This document shows, in pieces, positions 52,784 to 61,677 of a stretch of DNA of 64,000 bases (positions are counted from its first letter, which is position 1; the number at the start of each line of letters is the position of its first letter). Both the position numbers and the translations under genes were made by a program. Location: NCBI GenBank assembly GCA_002337455.1, contig DDGC01000028.1:1-64000 (forward strand), written 5' to 3'. The notes below the pieces were generated by a model that was given only the letters and a program-made list of their open reading frames with translations, ran no database searches and was not told where the DNA came from. The stretch comes from Rhizobiales bacterium UBA1912. Its GTDB lineage: Bacteria > Pseudomonadota > Alphaproteobacteria > Rhizobiales > Devosiaceae.

Positions 52784-53681
52784 ACCGTTCCTGGGCGAAG
52801 GCCTGCTGGGCGAGGTGGATGAGCCTTGCGATGCGCGGATTTTCCTCCCCCGCGCGAAAGGCGAGCAGCAGGTCGGTTTCTGCATCGTCGTCGGCCAGCG
52901 GCCGATACACCACGTTGGGGATGTTGATGTAGCTCAGCCCCGACGGCACGATGGCGATGCCAAGGCCGGTGGCCACCAGACCGACGATCGTGGTGGCCTC
53001 CTTGGCTTCCTGCACAATGGTGGGGATGAAGCCCCGCTGGGCGCACAGGGTGATGAACTGGTCGTAGATACCGACGCCCAGTTGCCGCGGAAAGAAGATG
53101 AAATCCTGCCCCTTGAGATCGGCAATCCAGAGCTGTTCACGTTCGAGCAGCTCGTGGCTTGAATGCATGGCGATCACCAGCCGGTCGGTCGTAAGCTTGC
53201 GCAGGGAGATCGCCGAGCTCAACCGGGTTTGCGGACGGCGAATGACGCCGGCGTCGATCTCGTTGTTCTCCAGCGCGGCGATCTGGGCAAGCGTCGTCAG
53301 GTCCTGCAACGTAACCAGCACCTCAGGGTAGCGCGTGCGAAAGGCGTGGATCAGCGACGGAAAGGGCGACAGCAGCGACGACGCGGAGGTAAAGCCGATA
53401 CGCAAACGGCCCGCCGCACCAGCGGTGATCGCCTGAATATCTTCCTTGCAGCGTTCCAGGTTCTCGAGAATATTTTCGGCGTGTTCGCGGAGCGCTATGC
53501 CCACTTCCGATAGCACCACCTTGCGTTGGTTGCGGATAAAGAGCTGGGCGCCAAGTTCCTTTTCCAGGTTCTGGATTGCCACTGAAAGGGGCGCCTGGGT
53601 GATGTTGAGCTTTTCGGCAGCACGGCGGAAGTGCAATTCTTCAGCCAGCACGCGGAAGTATTGCAACTGCTTGAGGTTCAT
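52782..53681 (-). CDS. LysR-family regulator
   Basis: 299 residues: winged helix at 1-65 (MNLKQLQYFRVLAEELHFRR, ITQAPLSVAIQNLEKELGAQ) and a type 2 periplasmic-binding-like effector domain. It is close to CynR/BenM-type activators by the order of segments. It lies convergent with the transporter operon and may regulate the aldolase/Dpp cluster. The start at 53681 is the standard LysR N-terminus; a longer reading would add 39 residues without homology. Confidence 0.9.
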   Translation of the reverse strand: MNLKQLQYFRVLAEELHFRRAAEKLNITQAPLSVAIQNLEKELGAQLFIRNQRKVVLSEVGIALREHAENILENLERCKEDIQAITAGAAGRLRIGFTSASSLLSPFPSLIHAFRTRYPEVLVTLQDLTTLAQIAALENNEIDAGVIRRPQTRLSSAISLRKLTTDRLVIAMHSSHELLEREQLWIADLKGQDFIFFPRQLGVGIYDQFITLCAQRGFIPTIVQEAKEATTIVGLVATGLGIAIVPSGLSYINIPNVVYRPLADDDAETDLLLAFRAGEENPRIARLIHLAQQAFAQER

Positions 53682-54204
53682 GGCTGATCTCCCGCTGATT
53701 TGCGTACCGTCACGCACTCCTCGATATGGCCGGTGCGCTTCAGCGCAGACTTGCGGCGTTGCGATGCAGGCAAGTTGATCGGTCCGCCGGTTGCGCACCG
53801 ATCAACGGTGCATCGGGTTGCAACTCGGACAAGGTTGCACAGCCGGAACGATCAAGTGGAATCTTGTGCATGTTTTGCCATTGCCGTGCGTGCCGTGCGC
53901 CCATCACGCGAATTTCTGACCATTAGGCGTCAGATGCAAGCCAATTCCGTCTGATCCCCCGCGCCGCCAGAAGTCACCGGAGCCAATCCTGCCGGTACGA
54001 AGGGGGTCGGGCGAGACAAGCTCAAGAATTTGGGCTGGAAAGCCGAGGGCGCAGTGGACAGGCACGGATACCGGCCCCAAGCTCTCCCTGCTGGCGCAGT
54101 ACGCTTATTGGGTGCGTGTGGAACATAGGACGGATTATGCCCCGACCTATGGGGCGAGTATGGGGGGATAGCAACCGGGCGGAGAGGTCCCCGCCCGGCC
54201 GGAC
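53682..54204. other. Gene-free gap after the LysR gene
   Basis: About 520 bp. No supported gene; a hairpin CCGGGCGG / CCGCCCGG near 54176-54200 may end the next minus-strand gene. Confidence 0.4.
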
Positions 54205-54867
54205 TTAGCTCGTCGGGGCCGCCAGGGCCCATGTCTGGCGATCCGCAGCGGCGTCCGTGCACGCGCTGAATGTCAGGGCCCGCCGCAGCCAGGGCTCGCC
54301 TGGCGCGCGGTTGCCGGCTTCGAAGGCCTGCTGCCCTATGGTAAGGCATTTCTCCTCATCGAGGAGCGAGCGCAGACGCCCGGCGTCGTCAAGCACGAAA
54401 CTCTGTTCGATGGCGCCAGAGCAGGGATTGACGACCAGGGGCGCGTCCTGCCGGACCATCAATTCCGGCGTGTGGGCCGGTGCATCCACGTTCCGAAAGG
54501 TCACGACCTCGACGCAGGCATCGAAGCGCGTGTAGCGCAGCGTGCCCGGTGCCGCGGCGAGATCGTTCTGGGAGAGCAATTGGTCGATGGTGGCGATGCT
54601 CACATCGGGAATGCCGGTCTTGCAGGTGTGGGCCTCGAGTGCCCAGGACGCTTCACGATGATTGGCCAATACCCCGCTGACCGGAAAGCCGGGGATGTCG
54701 AGGCAGAAATGGCGGGGTTCCCCGAGCGTGTCGACGAGCTGAACGAGCGCCTCGTCGGCAGTAGCGGGTACAAAGAGCGGGTTGTCTGCTGACGGTCCCT
54801 GCGCGAATGCCGACCACGTTCCCGACAGGGCAATCGCGATTGCCCATGTGGCAGTTCCAAGTTTCAT
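54205..54867 (-). CDS. Exported protein of unknown function (ricin-like repeat possible)
   Basis: 220 residues: signal peptide (MKLGTATWAIAIALSGTWSA) cut near AFAQGP. The mature part has several paired Cys and QxW-like segments (HFCLDIPGFPVS, EASWALEAHTC, DRQTWAL), which recall a beta-trefoil carbohydrate-binding fold, but I am not sure. The start follows GAGGGAGGAACC. Alone on the minus strand. Confidence 0.65.
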   Translation of the reverse strand: MKLGTATWAIAIALSGTWSAFAQGPSADNPLFVPATADEALVQLVDTLGEPRHFCLDIPGFPVSGVLANHREASWALEAHTCKTGIPDVSIATIDQLLSQNDLAAAPGTLRYTRFDACVEVVTFRNVDAPAHTPELMVRQDAPLVVNPCSGAIEQSFVLDDAGRLRSLLDEEKCLTIGQQAFEAGNRAPGEPWLRRALTFSACTDAAADRQTWALAAPTS

Positions 54868-55079
54868 AACGGTTCCTCCCTCTTGAGTGCCGACAGCCTG
54901 GGGCCATTCGGCATCGCGGGAGTATCGGTGCTGGCAATGCGCCATGGCCAATTCGAAAACCCTGCGCATTGATTGCAACTGCCAATCGATCAGGGGGTGG
55001 CTGTTGGCGTGGTTGCGGCAGCCCCCTTGAACGCGACTTATCGCTTGGTCGTGGTAGGGAACTGTCCTGCTTTTAAAGG

Positions 55080-55108
55080 TCACCTGCCCGGATTAACCGG
55101 GCAGGTGA
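55080..55108 (-). terminator. Strong stem after the esterase gene
   Basis: TCACCTGCCCGG-ATTAA-CCGGGCAGGTGA: perfect 12-bp arms, directly after the esterase stop. Read leftward it is followed by CCTTTAAAAG. Likely a terminator, although the T run is short. Confidence 0.65.
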
Positions 55109-55116
55109 TGTGCCGA

Positions 55117-56214
55117 CTACATTTCTGCAAAGAACCCCGTGATAAGATCCATCACTTCATTGGTCGACCATGGCAGTCCGGCCAGCGGGTCACCGAGAAA
55201 GCCCATATCGCCGTGATTGGCGCCTTCGAGCACATAACGGGTGCTGTCATCGCCCGCCGCGATGAGTGCGTCGTGAAGCATGAGGGTCTGGCTGGGCGAA
55301 ATGATGCGATCATCGCTCCCGTGGAAGATCAGGAATGGCGGCTCATCGCCATCGACGTAGGTCAGGGCATTGGCCGTCGTATGTGCCGTGGGGTCGGTGA
55401 CGGTGCTCTCGGTCGTGCCGGGGCCATTGATGTAGCGCGCGATCATGGTCGCGGGTTCAGCATAGGCCGCCTTGGCCGCCTCATCGAAGTCGGCGCCCAG
55501 TGTCGAAACGTCGGTAGCGCCGAATTTGTTGACCACGGCCTGGACCGCACTCGACTGATCGAGGTTGTCGCCCATGTCGAAACTGGTGTCGCCGTTGGTT
55601 ACACCGGCCATTGCGACCATGTAACCACCGGCCGACTCGCCCCAAAGGCCAATACGATCGGTGTCGATTCCGTATTCATCGGCATGAGCGCGCAGATAGC
55701 GCACGGCTGACTTCACGTCGGCGATGCCATCGCGGTAGGTCGCGCCGTCGAGCGCTGTACGATACTGGATGCTGGCCACCACGAAGCCGGCCTCGGCGAC
55801 AAAAGTGCGCAGCTCGAGCGACTGTTCCTTCATCGCCATCACGAAGCCGCCGCCCGGGACATAGATGATAAGCGGCTTTGGCCCTTCACCCGCGGGGACA
55901 AGGATGTCCATCCGCAGTTCCTTGCCTTCCGAACTGTAGAGCACGTCGCTGGTTGTCTCCAGGGCAAGGGTGCCGCAGGTGATCTGGTCGGTCGTGTCGG
56001 GGGAAATGACAACGCTGGTCGAGGTGTCCGACGGCGTCACCGTCTGGGCCATGACTATGCCCGGCGGCCGCGCGGCTTCCCCGGTATCGCTGGTGGGCGC
56101 GGCAGGGCGGGTTGTTGCCGGGCATGCCGATTCCATTGCTTCCTGACCGATTGCCAAGGTCGAGATTCCCAGGGTGATGGCAGCTCCAAGGACCGCCGCT
56201 TTCAGGTGTCGCAT
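55117..56214 (-). CDS. Exported alpha/beta-hydrolase (esterase, BD-FAE/HSL-like)
   Basis: 365 residues: signal peptide (LKAAVLGAAITLGISTLAIG), a variable linker, then an alpha/beta-hydrolase with YVPGGGFVMA near the oxyanion hole, nucleophile Ser in GLWGESAGG, Asp in FHGSDDRI and His in EGANHGDMG. It would hydrolyse esters in the periplasm. Divergent from the marR gene across a palindrome-bearing gap, so MarR probably controls it. ATG 56214 or 56217. Confidence 0.85.
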   Translation of the reverse strand: MRHLKAAVLGAAITLGISTLAIGQEAMESACPATTRPAAPTSDTGEAARPPGIVMAQTVTPSDTSTSVVISPDTTDQITCGTLALETTSDVLYSSEGKELRMDILVPAGEGPKPLIIYVPGGGFVMAMKEQSLELRTFVAEAGFVVASIQYRTALDGATYRDGIADVKSAVRYLRAHADEYGIDTDRIGLWGESAGGYMVAMAGVTNGDTSFDMGDNLDQSSAVQAVVNKFGATDVSTLGADFDEAAKAAYAEPATMIARYINGPGTTESTVTDPTAHTTANALTYVDGDEPPFLIFHGSDDRIISPSQTLMLHDALIAAGDDSTRYVLEGANHGDMGFLGDPLAGLPWSTNEVMDLITGFFAEM

Positions 56215-56257
56215 CATGTCTTCCTTCGCGAATGAACTTATATATGCGCTGCACAAT

Positions 56258-56284
56258 ATATGCATTTCGCATATGTTGCGCAAC
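56258..56284. promoter_or_regulatory. Likely MarR operator between esterase and marR
   Basis: ATATGC-ATTTC-GCATAT (56258-56274) runs directly into the palindrome GTTGCGCAAC (56275-56284). Both lie in the divergent gap, 27 bp before the chosen marR start. Confidence 0.65.
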
Positions 56285-56310
56285 CAGAACGGAGTGGCTA
56301 CAAGTTCTGC

Positions 56311-56781
56311 ATGATCGACGACGACACCTTAGCGCTGGGCAGTGCCCTTGAGCGATTGCATGGTCCGGTGGCTGCCGAAGTGTTTCGGCGCACGGCCGCA
56401 ACACCTGATGGCATCTATTCTCTCAGCCGCATGCTCGCCCTGTTGCACCTGAGTGCCCGTGGCCCTCAAACCATCTCCCAGCTGGCCTGGGCGATTCCAT
56501 TGAGTCATGCAGCGACCAGCCGCATGGTCGACGGATTGGTGCAGCTGGACCTGGTTGACCGGCGAGAAGACGAGGCCGACAGGCGCCATAAGGTGGTGCA
56601 GATCAAGATTGATGGTGAGCGGCAGGTGACGCGTTTCCGTGGACTCGCCGCCGAGATCTATGCGGAGAAGGTGGCGGCCCTGCCCGCCACGGAGCGCCAA
56701 CATTTGGCGCGGATTCTCAACATCATCCTCGACGCGCTTCCGACCAGCGAGAGCGCGCCGCAGCACCCCACCGCCGGATAG
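56311..56781 (+). CDS. MarR-family regulator
   Basis: 156 residues: winged helix around 40-100 (SLSRMLALLHLSARGPQTIS, HAATSRMVDGLVQLDLVDRR, then DEADRRHK wing) between long dimer helices. ATG 56311 was preferred over 56260, which falls inside the palindrome; the ribosome-binding site is weak (GGAG, 15 bp upstream). It probably represses itself and the divergent esterase gene, with a phenolic ligand as inducer. Confidence 0.85.
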   Translation: MIDDDTLALGSALERLHGPVAAEVFRRTAATPDGIYSLSRMLALLHLSARGPQTISQLAWAIPLSHAATSRMVDGLVQLDLVDRREDEADRRHKVVQIKIDGERQVTRFRGLAAEIYAEKVAALPATERQHLARILNIILDALPTSESAPQHPTAG

Positions 56782-56842
56782 TACGTCGCGCACGTGGCGA
56801 TTCTCGAATGTCCGTTGCTTTTCATGACCTGACGGAGGAAAA

Positions 56843-57685
56843 ATGCCCCGGGGCGGCCTTATCGATACGCTTATGCAGGATCTGAATCTGACGGCGGCCG
56901 GGTTTATCGTCACCATCTATGGCGATGTCGTGCTACCGCGCGGCGGTGTGTTGTGGATGGGTAGTCTGATCGCCCTTTGCGAGCGCGTTGGCATCAAGGA
57001 AACGCTGGTTCGCACGGCCGTCTCGCGACTGGTGACGGGCAATCAGTTGAAGGGCGAAAGGGTAGGGCGGCGCAGCTATTACCGCCTTTCACCCGGTGCG
57101 CAGGCCGAGTTCGCCGAGGTGGCTGACCGGCTGTACGCTCCTCTCTGGGACACGCACGGCTGGTACGTGCTCTATGGCCCCGCCATACCCGAGGGCAGGG
57201 GCCGAAATGGCCATATGGTCAAGCTTGCCGGAGATGTCTGGATAGCGCCTGACCTGGGTGATGCGCCGCCACATTCCGAAATCGTTTTCCGGGCTGACGT
57301 CTCCGATGCGGCCTCTTTGCAAAAGCTCGCCGCCATCTGGGACCTCTCCGATCTTGGCCGCCGCTATCAAGCGTTCATCGATCGCTTTTCAGCTTTGGGC
57401 AAGGTGCTTGACAGCGAAGCGCCGATGCCGGCGACCGATGCACTGGTTGCCCGGTTGCTGTTGGTCCACGTTTATCGTGGTGCCTTGCTGCGGGATCCAT
57501 GCCTGCCGCGATCGGTCTTGCCGCCGGATTGGGCCGGGACCAGGGCGCACGACCTCTTCATCGATCTCTATCGCCAGCTTTCATTGAAGGCCGCGACGGC
57601 CGTACCGCTCCTTCTGGAAGGCGAGGCCGGACCATTGCCCGATGTCACCTCTGATACCAAGCGGCGGAACCAGCGCCTGACCTGA
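56843..57685 (+). CDS. paaX: PaaX-type repressor of the phenylacetate operon
   Basis: 280 residues: an N-terminal winged helix (TAAGFIVTIYGDVVLPRGGV, IKETLVRTAVSRLVTGNQL) and the PaaX middle and C-terminal domains. PaaX binds promoters of paa genes and lets go when phenylacetyl-CoA appears. It lies directly upstream of the paa genes on the same strand; the next gap has a long dyad that fits its site. ATG 56843 follows GGAGGAAAA. Confidence 0.92.
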   Translation: MPRGGLIDTLMQDLNLTAAGFIVTIYGDVVLPRGGVLWMGSLIALCERVGIKETLVRTAVSRLVTGNQLKGERVGRRSYYRLSPGAQAEFAEVADRLYAPLWDTHGWYVLYGPAIPEGRGRNGHMVKLAGDVWIAPDLGDAPPHSEIVFRADVSDAASLQKLAAIWDLSDLGRRYQAFIDRFSALGKVLDSEAPMPATDALVARLLLVHVYRGALLRDPCLPRSVLPPDWAGTRAHDLFIDLYRQLSLKAATAVPLLLEGEAGPLPDVTSDTKRRNQRLT

Positions 57686-57721
57686 GGGAATTGCTGATCG
57701 CAGGGGCATCTCCGACTTCAG

Positions 57722-57762
57722 ACATTACATATATTGCAAATTTCTAATAATACATGTAATGT
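57722..57762. promoter_or_regulatory. Likely PaaX operator before paaJ
   Basis: ACATTACAT (57722-57730) and ATGTAATGT (57754-57762) are perfect 9-bp arms separated by 23 AT-rich bases. The dyad lies 52 bp before the paaJ start. Confidence 0.65.
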
Positions 57763-57813
57763 GTGTGATGAATGGTGCTGGAACGCGTATCCCAGCTTCC
57801 AGGAGAGGGGAAT

Positions 57814-59019
57814 ATGGCCGAAGCTTTCATATGTGACGCTGTGCGCACGCCCATCGGGCGCTATGGCGGGGCTTTGGCCAGTGTCCGTGCGGACGATCTG
57901 GCCGCAGTTCCGCTGAAGGCCCTCGCCGATCGGCATCCGCATGTGGACTGGTCGGCGGTGGACGACCTCATCTATGGCTGCGCCAACCAGGCCGGCGAAG
58001 ACAATCGCAATGTGGGGCGGATGGCGCTGTTGCTGGCGGGATTGCCGATCAGCGTGCCCGGAACGACTATCAACCGGCTCTGCGGATCGGGCATGGATGC
58101 CATCGGCGCGGCGGCACGGGCCATTCGCGCCGGAGACTGTGAGTTCGTCATCGCCGGTGGCGTCGAAAGCATGAGCCGCGCGCCCTTCGTCATGCCCAAG
58201 GCAGAAAGTGCCTATGGCCGCGCCGCCGCCATCTACGACACCACGATCGGATGGCGCTTCCCCAACGCCGCGCTCAAGGCAGCTTTCGGCACCGACACGA
58301 TGCCGGAAACAGCCGACAATGTCGCTGCTCAGTACAAGATAAGCCGTGCCGATCAGGACGCCTTTGCAGCCCGCTCTCAGGCGCGTTGGTCCGCAGCACA
58401 GGCGGCAGGCTACTTCCGCGAGGAGATCGTGCCGGTCGTCATCCCGCAAAAGAAGGGCGAACCACTCGTCATCGACACGGACGAGCACCCTCGTCCGGGG
58501 ACGACAGTGGAACAATTGGCGCGCCTCAAAGGCGTCAATGGTCCCGAACTCAGCGTCACAGCGGGCAATTCTTCAGGCGTGAACGACGGTGCGGCGGCGC
58601 TGCTGGTTGCCTCTGAGGCGATGGCCAAGGCGCAGGGGCTTACGCCCCGGGCGCGCGTGGTGGCCATGGTCGCTGCCGGCGTTGAGCCGCGTATCATGGG
58701 CGTCGGCCCAGTGCCTGCGGTCCGCAAGGTCCTTTTGAAGGCCGGCCTGACGCTCGAACAGATGGATGTGATCGAGCTCAACGAAGCCTTTGCGGCGCAG
58801 TCGCTGGCGGTGTTGCGCGAGCTTGGACTTGCCGACGATGCATCTCATGTCAACGCCAATGGCGGGGCGATCGCCATGGGTCATCCGCTCGGGATGTCCG
58901 GCGCGAGACTCGTAACCACTGCCGTCAACCAGCTTCACCGTACCGGTGGCCGCTATGCGCTTTGCACCATGTGCATTGGCGTGGGGCAGGGCATCGCCAT
59001 CATTCTTGAACGCGTCTGA
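57814..59019 (+). CDS. paaJ: 3-oxoadipyl-CoA / 3-oxo-5,6-dehydrosuberyl-CoA thiolase
   Basis: 401 residues with the thiolase motifs: nucleophile Cys in NRLCGSGMDAIGAAARAI, NEAFAAQ, NGGAIAMGHPLGMSGAR and CTMCIGVGQG with the second Cys. In phenylacetate breakdown it cleaves 3-oxo-5,6-dehydrosuberyl-CoA and later 3-oxoadipyl-CoA to give acetyl-CoA and succinyl-CoA. First gene of the operon, 15 bp before paaA. ATG 57814 follows AGGAGAGGGGAAT. A PcaF-type name would be equally valid. Confidence 0.92.
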   Translation: MAEAFICDAVRTPIGRYGGALASVRADDLAAVPLKALADRHPHVDWSAVDDLIYGCANQAGEDNRNVGRMALLLAGLPISVPGTTINRLCGSGMDAIGAAARAIRAGDCEFVIAGGVESMSRAPFVMPKAESAYGRAAAIYDTTIGWRFPNAALKAAFGTDTMPETADNVAAQYKISRADQDAFAARSQARWSAAQAAGYFREEIVPVVIPQKKGEPLVIDTDEHPRPGTTVEQLARLKGVNGPELSVTAGNSSGVNDGAAALLVASEAMAKAQGLTPRARVVAMVAAGVEPRIMGVGPVPAVRKVLLKAGLTLEQMDVIELNEAFAAQSLAVLRELGLADDASHVNANGGAIAMGHPLGMSGARLVTTAVNQLHRTGGRYALCTMCIGVGQGIAIILERV

Positions 59020-59034
59020 GAGGAGCAGTCGATC

Positions 59035-60033
59035 ATGTATGCACAGCTCGTAAAGTCGGAGGGCATCAAATCTTTCGAAGAGCAGACCGAGGAAGAGCGC
59101 GCCTTTCAGGAGCGAATCGATCGCGGGGAGAAGATCGAGCCCAAGGAATGGATGCCTGAAGGCTATCGCAAGACGCTGATCCGCCAGGTCGGCCAGCATG
59201 CCCACAGCGAGATCGTCGGCCAACTGCCCGAAGGCAACTGGATCACCCGCGCACCGACCCTTGAGCGCAAGGCCATTCTGCTGGCCAAGGTCCAGGACGA
59301 AGCCGGCCACGGTCTATACCTCTACTCGGCCGCCGAAACGCTCGGCGTGTCGCGGGACGAACTCATCGACCTGCTGCATGCCGGCAAGATGAAGTATTCG
59401 TCCATCTTCAATTACCCCACCCTGACCTGGGCCGATATGGGCGCCGTCGGGTGGCTGGTCGATGGTGCCGCGATCATGAACCAGGTGCCCCTGCAGCGCA
59501 CATCTTATGGGCCATACAGTCGGGCCATGATCCGCATCTGCAAGGAGGAATCCTTTCACCAGCGCCAGGGCTTCGACATCATGATGAAGATGGCCGCCGG
59601 CACTGCTGAGCAACGGGACATGGCCCAGGATGCGCTTAACCGCTTCTGGTACCCCTCGCTGATGATGTTCGGCCCGTCCGATCAGGACTCGGTGCATTCC
59701 GCCCAGTCCATGGCCTGGAAGATCAAGATCAACACCAATGACGAGTTGCGCCAGAAGTTCGTCGATCAGACGGTGCCGCAGGCCGAATATCTGGGGCTGA
59801 CCATTCCAGACTCGAACCTGCGCTGGAACGAGGAAAAGGGCGGCTACGACTTCTCTGAACCCGATTGGACCGAATTTTTCGACGTCATCGCCGGCAACGG
59901 CCCCTGCAACGCCGAGCGCCTGGAGGCCCGTATCGACGCCTGGGATGGCGGCGCCTGGTTCCGCGATGGCCTTGCCGCCTATGCGGAAAAGGCGGCGGAC
60001 CGTCGGGCCGCTGCCAAGGTTGCAGCAGAATGA
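59035..60033 (+). CDS. paaA: Phenylacetyl-CoA epoxidase, catalytic subunit PaaA
   Basis: 332 residues, ferritin-like di-iron fold. The iron ligands are in [16 protein letters not shown] and [16 protein letters not shown] (Glu and ExxH sites). With PaaB, C, D and E it forms the multicomponent monooxygenase that turns phenylacetyl-CoA into the 1,2-epoxide. Start ATG 59035 has GAGGAG upstream; slightly longer than E. coli PaaA. Confidence 0.96.
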   Translation: MYAQLVKSEGIKSFEEQTEEERAFQERIDRGEKIEPKEWMPEGYRKTLIRQVGQHAHSEIVGQLPEGNWITRAPTLERKAILLAKVQDEAGHGLYLYSAAETLGVSRDELIDLLHAGKMKYSSIFNYPTLTWADMGAVGWLVDGAAIMNQVPLQRTSYGPYSRAMIRICKEESFHQRQGFDIMMKMAAGTAEQRDMAQDALNRFWYPSLMMFGPSDQDSVHSAQSMAWKIKINTNDELRQKFVDQTVPQAEYLGLTIPDSNLRWNEEKGGYDFSEPDWTEFFDVIAGNGPCNAERLEARIDAWDGGAWFRDGLAAYAEKAADRRAAAKVAAE

Positions 60034-60067
60034 GCTATCGCCCCAAATCAACCAGGGAGGAATGGTC

Positions 60068-60352
60068 ATGAGCAAGGAATGGCCGCTTTGGGAAGTCTTT
60101 ATCCGGGGCCAGCACGGCCTCAATCATCGGCACGTCGGGAGCTTGCATGCGCCTGACGCGGAGATGGCGATCTGCAACGCCCGCGATGTCTACACGCGGC
60201 GCAATGAAGGCATGTCCATCTGGGTGGTGCAATCGAACGCTATTGTCGCGTCCTCGCCCTCGGACAAGGGTCCGCTGTTCGAGCCCGCCAATTCCAAGGT
60301 CTATCGCCACCCGACCTTTTTCGACATCCCGCCCGAAGTGGGGCACATGTGA
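60068..60352 (+). CDS. paaB: Phenylacetyl-CoA epoxidase subunit PaaB
   Basis: 94 residues with the PaaB pattern WPLWEVFIRGQHGLNHRHVG and SLHAPDAEMAICNARDVYTR. It bridges the PaaA-PaaC heterodimers. ATG 60068 was chosen over 60062 because GGGAGG is 7 bp away from it; the stop overlaps paaC. Confidence 0.94.
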   Translation: MSKEWPLWEVFIRGQHGLNHRHVGSLHAPDAEMAICNARDVYTRRNEGMSIWVVQSNAIVASSPSDKGPLFEPANSKVYRHPTFFDIPPEVGHM

Positions 60353-61128
60353 TGGCCACCCAGTCTGTTGCTATCGATGCTGAAGCCTATTTCGATTGGC
60401 TGCTTCGGGTCGGCGACAATTGCCTCGTGCTGGGGCACCGCGTCTCGGAATGGTGCGGTCACGCGCCGGCGCTGGAAGAAGACATTGCGCTGGCCAACCA
60501 GGCGCTGGACCTCATCGGCCAGTGTCAATTGTGGCTTGGCCTGGCCGGAGAGGTCGAGGGCAGGGGCCGCACGGCGGACGATCTGGCCTTTCGGCGGGAT
60601 GCCAACGCCTTCCGCAATGCCCTGCTCGTCGAGCGGCCCAATGGCGATTTCGCGCACACTTTGATGCGCCAGTTCCTCTTCGACGCCTACCACTTCGAAT
60701 TGTTGGCCGCGCTGAAAGAGTCATCGGATCAACGCGTCGCCGAGATTGCCGCCAAGGCAGTCAAAGAGGTGGCCTATCACCTTGAAAGGTCATCCGATCT
60801 GGTGATCCGCCTGGGTGACGGGACCGATGAAAGCCACAGCCGGTTGGGCAAGGCCCTTTCGACGCTTTGGCCCTTCGCCGGGGAAATGTTCACCATCGAC
60901 AGTGTCGACGAGCAGGTCGCAACTGCCGGTATCGCGCCGCTGCCTTCCAGCTTGAAGCCTGCCTGGGACCAGACGGTTCAGGCCGTACTTGAGGAAGCGA
61001 CCTTTTCGCTGCCGGAGCAGGCGTGGCAGCAAAAGGGTGGCAAGCAGGGCGTCCATAGCGAGCATCTGGGGCACATGCTGGCCGAGATGCAGTTCCTGCA
61101 ACGCGCCTATCCCGACGCAAGCTGGTAG
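60352..61128 (+). CDS. paaC: Phenylacetyl-CoA epoxidase structural subunit PaaC
   Basis: 258 residues, ferritin-like fold without a full di-iron centre: a paralogue of PaaA that stabilises it. Segments DNCLVLGHRVSEWCGHAPAL and KAVKEVAYHLERSSDLVIRL are typical. The start ATG 60352 overlaps the paaB stop by one base (TGATG); GTG 60349 is also possible. Confidence 0.94.
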   Translation: MATQSVAIDAEAYFDWLLRVGDNCLVLGHRVSEWCGHAPALEEDIALANQALDLIGQCQLWLGLAGEVEGRGRTADDLAFRRDANAFRNALLVERPNGDFAHTLMRQFLFDAYHFELLAALKESSDQRVAEIAAKAVKEVAYHLERSSDLVIRLGDGTDESHSRLGKALSTLWPFAGEMFTIDSVDEQVATAGIAPLPSSLKPAWDQTVQAVLEEATFSLPEQAWQQKGGKQGVHSEHLGHMLAEMQFLQRAYPDASW

Positions 61129-61133
61129 TTCCC

Positions 61134-61658
61134 ATGACGACCGCATTGCACCCCGAAATCGCGACGGTCTGGGACTGGCTGGCCGAAGTGCCGGACCCCG
61201 AAATTCCGGTCGTCAGCGTCACTGACCTTGGCATTGTCCGGCAGGTGGCTTGGGACAATGGCACGTTGGTCGTTACTGTGACGCCGACCTATTCGGGATG
61301 TCCTGCAACCAGCGTCATCAACTTCGACATCGAGGCGACGTTGCGGCGTCATGGCGTGGAAAAAGTTCGTCTCGAACGCAGTCTTTCGCCGCCCTGGACG
61401 ACCGACTGGATCACGCCCGAGGCGCGCGAAAAGCTCCGGGCATATGGCGTTGCCCCGCCCGTGGATGGCACTGCCGCAGATGGGCGCTTGGCCGGTCGCG
61501 CGGCACGTCTTGGCGGCGCTTCCAACCTGACCATCGCCTGTCCGCGCTGCGGATCGACGGAAACCCAAAAGATCAGCCACTTCGGATCGACGGCCTGCAA
61601 GGCCAGCTATCGCTGCACGCAATGCCTCGAGCCGTTCGACTACTTCAAGTGCATCTGA
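61134..61658 (+). CDS. paaD: PaaD, Fe-S assembly-like protein of the epoxidase
   Basis: 174 residues: an N-terminal DUF59/MIP18 domain (VPDPEIPVVSVTDLGIVRQV, TPTYSGCPATSV) and a C-terminal four-Cys zinc ribbon (CPRCGS, TACKASYRCTQC). It is needed for metal maturation of the epoxidase. It starts 5 bp after paaC. Confidence 0.95.
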   Translation: MTTALHPEIATVWDWLAEVPDPEIPVVSVTDLGIVRQVAWDNGTLVVTVTPTYSGCPATSVINFDIEATLRRHGVEKVRLERSLSPPWTTDWITPEAREKLRAYGVAPPVDGTAADGRLAGRAARLGGASNLTIACPRCGSTETQKISHFGSTACKASYRCTQCLEPFDYFKCI

Positions 61659-61677
61659 GGTTGCTGAGGAGAAACCC

